A program made the translations under genes and the position numbers. The notes under the pieces are model-generated. The model saw only the letters and a program-made list of their open reading frames with translations, was not told the origin of the DNA and ran no database searches. DNA of 37,941 nucleotides, from contig NZ_BAHC01000188.1 in assembly GCF_000298195.1 (NCBI RefSeq), positions 1-37,941 on the forward strand, read 5' to 3'. This stretch comes from Gordonia rhizosphera NBRC 16068 (GTDB lineage: Bacteria > Actinomycetota > Actinomycetes > Mycobacteriales > Mycobacteriaceae). This document shows, piece after piece, positions 36,301 through 37,941 of this stretch. How positions within the stretch are numbered: position 1 is the stretch's first letter; every line of letters starts with the position of its first letter.

Positions 36301-37941
36301 AGATTCGAGCTTGCCCAGCCATTGCTGCATAGTGCGGAGACCGCCGCGTGAAACGGCAGGGCTGTCGACTTGCGCCACACCCACCTGCCGGTCGGCCGCG
36401 ATTGCCGCAGCAAGGAACTGGTCGACATCGCCGACACGGCCCCACAGGTGATCCATTGTTCCGGACAGCACCCGGTCGGCGAGCTGTTGAAGCTCAGACG
36501 GAAGTGCACGAACTCGGCTGATCGCCGACTGCAAGCCTTCACACTCGGCCTGCACACGGGTGGTGGTGTCGATGTCGACGCCGTCGATCAGGGAGACGAG
36601 TTCTGCTGAGCGTGGCGTCGCGTCCAGCACTGGCTGATGGACGATCTCGAAGAGCCTGCTCATGTGACCCGAGGCGGGAAGGACATCGTCGAGGGGCGGC
36701 AGATTCTGATCGGCTCTGGTGCGATGTTCAGCGGTCTGTGCCTCGAGGAGGGCGGCCAGCTCGGTGAGCTGGCTCGGCGTGATCACCGGTTCGGGCGTGC
36801 TGATCGGGCCCGGCATCCACGAGAGTCTGGACCGCTTGCTCTCCAACTCGCGGACGATGCTGGGAAGCGTCCCGCTGTAGCCTGGTGCGATCTCGGGGTG
36901 TTGGTAGGTCTCCGATTCGCGCAGCGCCCGGATGGATTCGAGGATCGTCGCGCGGCGCGATCTGGCCTGGTCGCGTTTCTGGGTGAGGTCGGCGATTGTC
37001 TGGTCGGCGGTTTCACGGACGAACGAAGTCTTGCGCTCGGCAATCGTGGCGACACTGCGGCTGAGTTCCTGCGAGCCGCCGCGGGCCAGGTCGGTGATCG
37101 AGACGCACAGCTCCTGCATTTCCGGCGGGAGTTTGTCACGCAGAACCTGCAATGCCTGGGATTTTTCGCTGGTCACCAGCACGCGCTGCCCTCGGGCGAG
37201 CAACGCAGAGACCAGGTTGGCGATCGTGTGTGTCTTGCCGGTGCCGGGCGGTCCTTCGACAACGACACCGCTGTCCCCGCCGAGACGATCGATGATCTTG
37301 GCCTGCTCGGTGTTCGCGGGGAGCGGGAAGAGCGGGTCATCGGCGAGCTCGCGCGGCGCCGTCGCGCCCGTCGACTCGAGCCACTCGACTCGGTCCTCGG
37401 CCTCGATCGAGGTGACGAGCTGCGCCAGTCCGAGTGGTGTCTTGGCGTCGGGAAGTTCGGCCTGGGCGATCATGCGGTCGTAGTACTCGACGAGCGCGAA
37501 GGCGCCCCGGCGGCGCAGCACCAACGCCGGTGCCACGTGCAGTGCCAGGTCGCCGGTTTCGGTCGGCGGTTCGAGTGAACCATCGATCTCGAGCTGGCTG
37601 CCCAGCGCACGGACCGCCCAATGCTTGAGGAAGACTGCGATGCCGCTGTCGACCGGAGACGGATAGTCCTTGAGCTCAGCGTGCAGGGTCAGGCTTCCGG
37701 ACTGATCGAAGATCTCGATGCCGGTCAGGAGCTGGGTGTCTTCGAGGCGACAGGACGTCAGCTCAGCCAGCTGAACGAGCAGGTCACCGGTCTCGTCATC
37801 GCGCTCGATGGTGGCTTCCTGCGTGACCAGGTGAGTCCGTACGCGGGTACCTCCGGCCAGACGCGGGGGCATGGTGAGCAAGCCTGCCGCGACGACGAGC
37901 TCGACTGATTCCGGCCGGGCTTTCAGCTCTTGCCTCATATC
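33388..37941 (-). CDS. SF1 (UPF1/DNA2-like) helicase fused to a Vsr-like nuclease and winged helices; 5' end outside window
   Basis: The frame is open through the right edge, with a GAT codon before the first visible ATG (37936-37938), so the true start lies outside. At least 1516 aa are visible. Lobe 1 has VVVEGPPGTGKTHTIANL (Walker A about 229-236), then a long coiled-coil-like insertion (about 290-880). The DEAS box VVIVDEASQVDITNLY (about 900) is followed by VVGDDKQCTPSE. Lobe 2 has LREHFRSMPEIINWS, GTPPDFQGDERDVVF and FNVGATRAKDQMWLF. A DUF559/MTES_1575-type Vsr-like nuclease follows (about 1196-1290): FESLFEQRVFNEIAARGY, RIDLVV, LAVECDGDAFH and GWTFWRVRESEYY. The C-terminus carries two winged-helix units (about 1345-1410 and 1440-1510). 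It is the first visible gene of the minus-strand operon and likely its DNA-cleaving core. Confidence 0.9.
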   Translation of the reverse strand, partial: DMRQELKARPESVELVVAAGLLTMPPRLAGGTRVRTHLVTQEATIERDDETGDLLVQLAELTSCRLEDTQLLTGIEIFDQSGSLTLHAELKDYPSPVDSGIAVFLKHWAVRALGSQLEIDGSLEPPTETGDLALHVAPALVLRRRGAFALVEYYDRMIAQAELPDAKTPLGLAQLVTSIEAEDRVEWLESTGATAPRELADDPLFPLPANTEQAKIIDRLGGDSGVVVEGPPGTGKTHTIANLVSALLARGQRVLVTSEKSQALQVLRDKLPPEMQELCVSITDLARGGSQELSRSVATIAERKTSFVRETADQTIADLTQKRDQARSRRATILESIRALRESETYQHPEIAPGYSGTLPSIVRELESKRSRLSWMPGPISTPEPVITPSQLTELAALLEAQTAEHRTRADQNLPPLDDVLPASGHMSRLFEIVHQPVLDATPRSAELVSLIDGVDIDTTTRVQAECEGLQSAISRVRALPSELQQLADRVLSGTMDHLWGRVGDVDQFLAAAIAADRQVGVAQVDSPAVSRGGLRTMQQWLGKLESGAEWRGRFRRTDEQKAFDALGLTLTVDDDPVTDQNGLATVVADLTCLDAVDAARHTLLELGVHLEAPPSRSAQVNALHNLRSQLGDIQQLLAARAALQHEILTATGRQIQIGSVDEASDTATAAAGITREMQRRAARDEIAAIVEKLHRVFGNASAPEARELTETVRKASALAFDSAVQSYLRAQQQQRELLATNSIADTLRDAAPGLYAVLADNPADDWAAHAETLSEAWHWRVTSTWLTDQRQPGREAQLSAELDVATHDISAFTARLAAQCAWRSCLERMTASEVTALQTYRDHIRSIGKGTGKYAEIYRQAAREAMSEAQSAIPAWVMPTQQVLASIPPKPGTFDVVIVDEASQVDITNLYLLWLAPRIIVVGDDKQCTPSEVALGSLEDILKRLNSYLPDLPVHVRTTFTPRSSLFSLLRSRFGQVVRLREHFRSMPEIINWSSNQFYLDAPLVPVRQFGSDRLPPLRTTFVPGATVSGSSQTLSNSAEAQAIADQILTCIDDPAYAGKTMGVVVLQGQSQVIAIQNALRGRMSEEEWADRRFRVGTPPDFQGDERDVVFMSLVVAPEQNFLSLTKTEFEQRFNVGATRAKDQMWLFHSVTIDRLKAGDLRRSLLEYMTSTRSAPADPMPENVSNDGKDNRFESLFEQRVFNEIAARGYHVNPQIQVNNRRIDLVVTGSASRLAVECDGDAFHTTPEQLRADLERETELRRCGWTFWRVRESEYYTDPVEAMSGLWEELKALGIHPGARIAEPEQPQSVEATTTVPIDNPRSPDHNAEKAEPDSDPTIDEPPVVDVESPRHLVQQNESVDVLQSQVSDKVIKDAVLYNIEKVGVVEPDDLAGQLEVRTDRVERIIDQLVADGELAWDDADEIGAGVKVPEQAREPETADSTDRRSAELKAETIRQVLVAGAWSSVPMTMQRASAITRLDEGDVREHLNALTADGRLQQVDTDGDLTWVRPEKVRS

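Noticed and set aside
36637..37578. A 313-codon open frame on the plus strand
   Set aside because: It lies fully antisense to the SF1 helicase gene, has no recognisable domain, and is explained by GC-rich codon structure on the other strand.

Overview
The window looks like part of a high-GC actinobacterial chromosome or large plasmid, probably a mycolic-acid-type genus such as Gordonia, Rhodococcus or Mycobacterium. This rests on codon use (third positions mostly G or C), frequent GTG and TTG starts, and the style of the proteins. I see no rRNA, tRNA, integrase, insertion sequence or CRISPR array. Almost every gene encodes a DNA helicase, nuclease, DNA methylase, GTPase or protease of families typical of anti-phage defence, so I read the window as a dense defence island whose two edges cut through further defence-type genes.

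Left part (1-2400): the N-terminus of an AddB-like nuclease-helicase protein runs off the left edge on the minus strand. It is followed by a plus-strand pair, a YbjN/CesT-like chaperone-domain protein and a cytoplasmic trypsin-like PDZ protease. A small open stretch with coding-like composition at 300-503 (minus) may be a gene remnant.

Modification-restriction part (2714-11032): a Vsr-type mismatch endonuclease (minus) diverges from a C5-cytosine DNA methyltransferase (plus). An HNH-like protein lacking the expected catalytic histidine lies convergent to the methyltransferase. A translationally coupled trio follows on the plus strand: a ParB/sulfiredoxin-fold protein, a compact SNF2 helicase and a NO VEIN (DUF3883) putative nuclease. 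After a 223-nt gap comes an AspBHI-like, possibly 5-methylcytosine-dependent, restriction endonuclease.

Druantia-like part (11286-19651): a 1027-aa zinc-binding protein of unknown function lies 14 nt upstream of a 1755-aa SF2 helicase with a DUF1998-type C-terminus. Size, order and domains resemble the two-gene Druantia type III arrangement (druH-druE), or the druG-druE end of type II.

Minus-strand operon (37941 to 19658): seven genes, nearly all overlapping by 4-16 nt. In transcription order they are an SF1 helicase fused to a Vsr-like nuclease (5' end outside the window), an XPB/RadD-like SF2 helicase, a tandem-GTPase dynamin-like membrane protein, a second dynamin-like GTPase, an unrecognised 436-aa protein (possibly a distant DUF6361 relative), a two-HKD phospholipase-D-family protein and a RapA/SNF2-like helicase. 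This helicase-nuclease plus twin-dynamin plus PLD/SNF2 operon matches no named defence system I know and is the best candidate for an undescribed system. It ends tail-to-tail with druE-like, with only 6 nt between the stop codons.

Taken together the island carries five helicases, at least six nuclease-type domains and three GTPase domains. A plausible reading is DNA modification plus cleavage of unmodified or foreign-modified DNA, backed by helicase-driven interference and a membrane-acting dynamin arm. Functions are inferred from motifs read by eye; no database search was possible.
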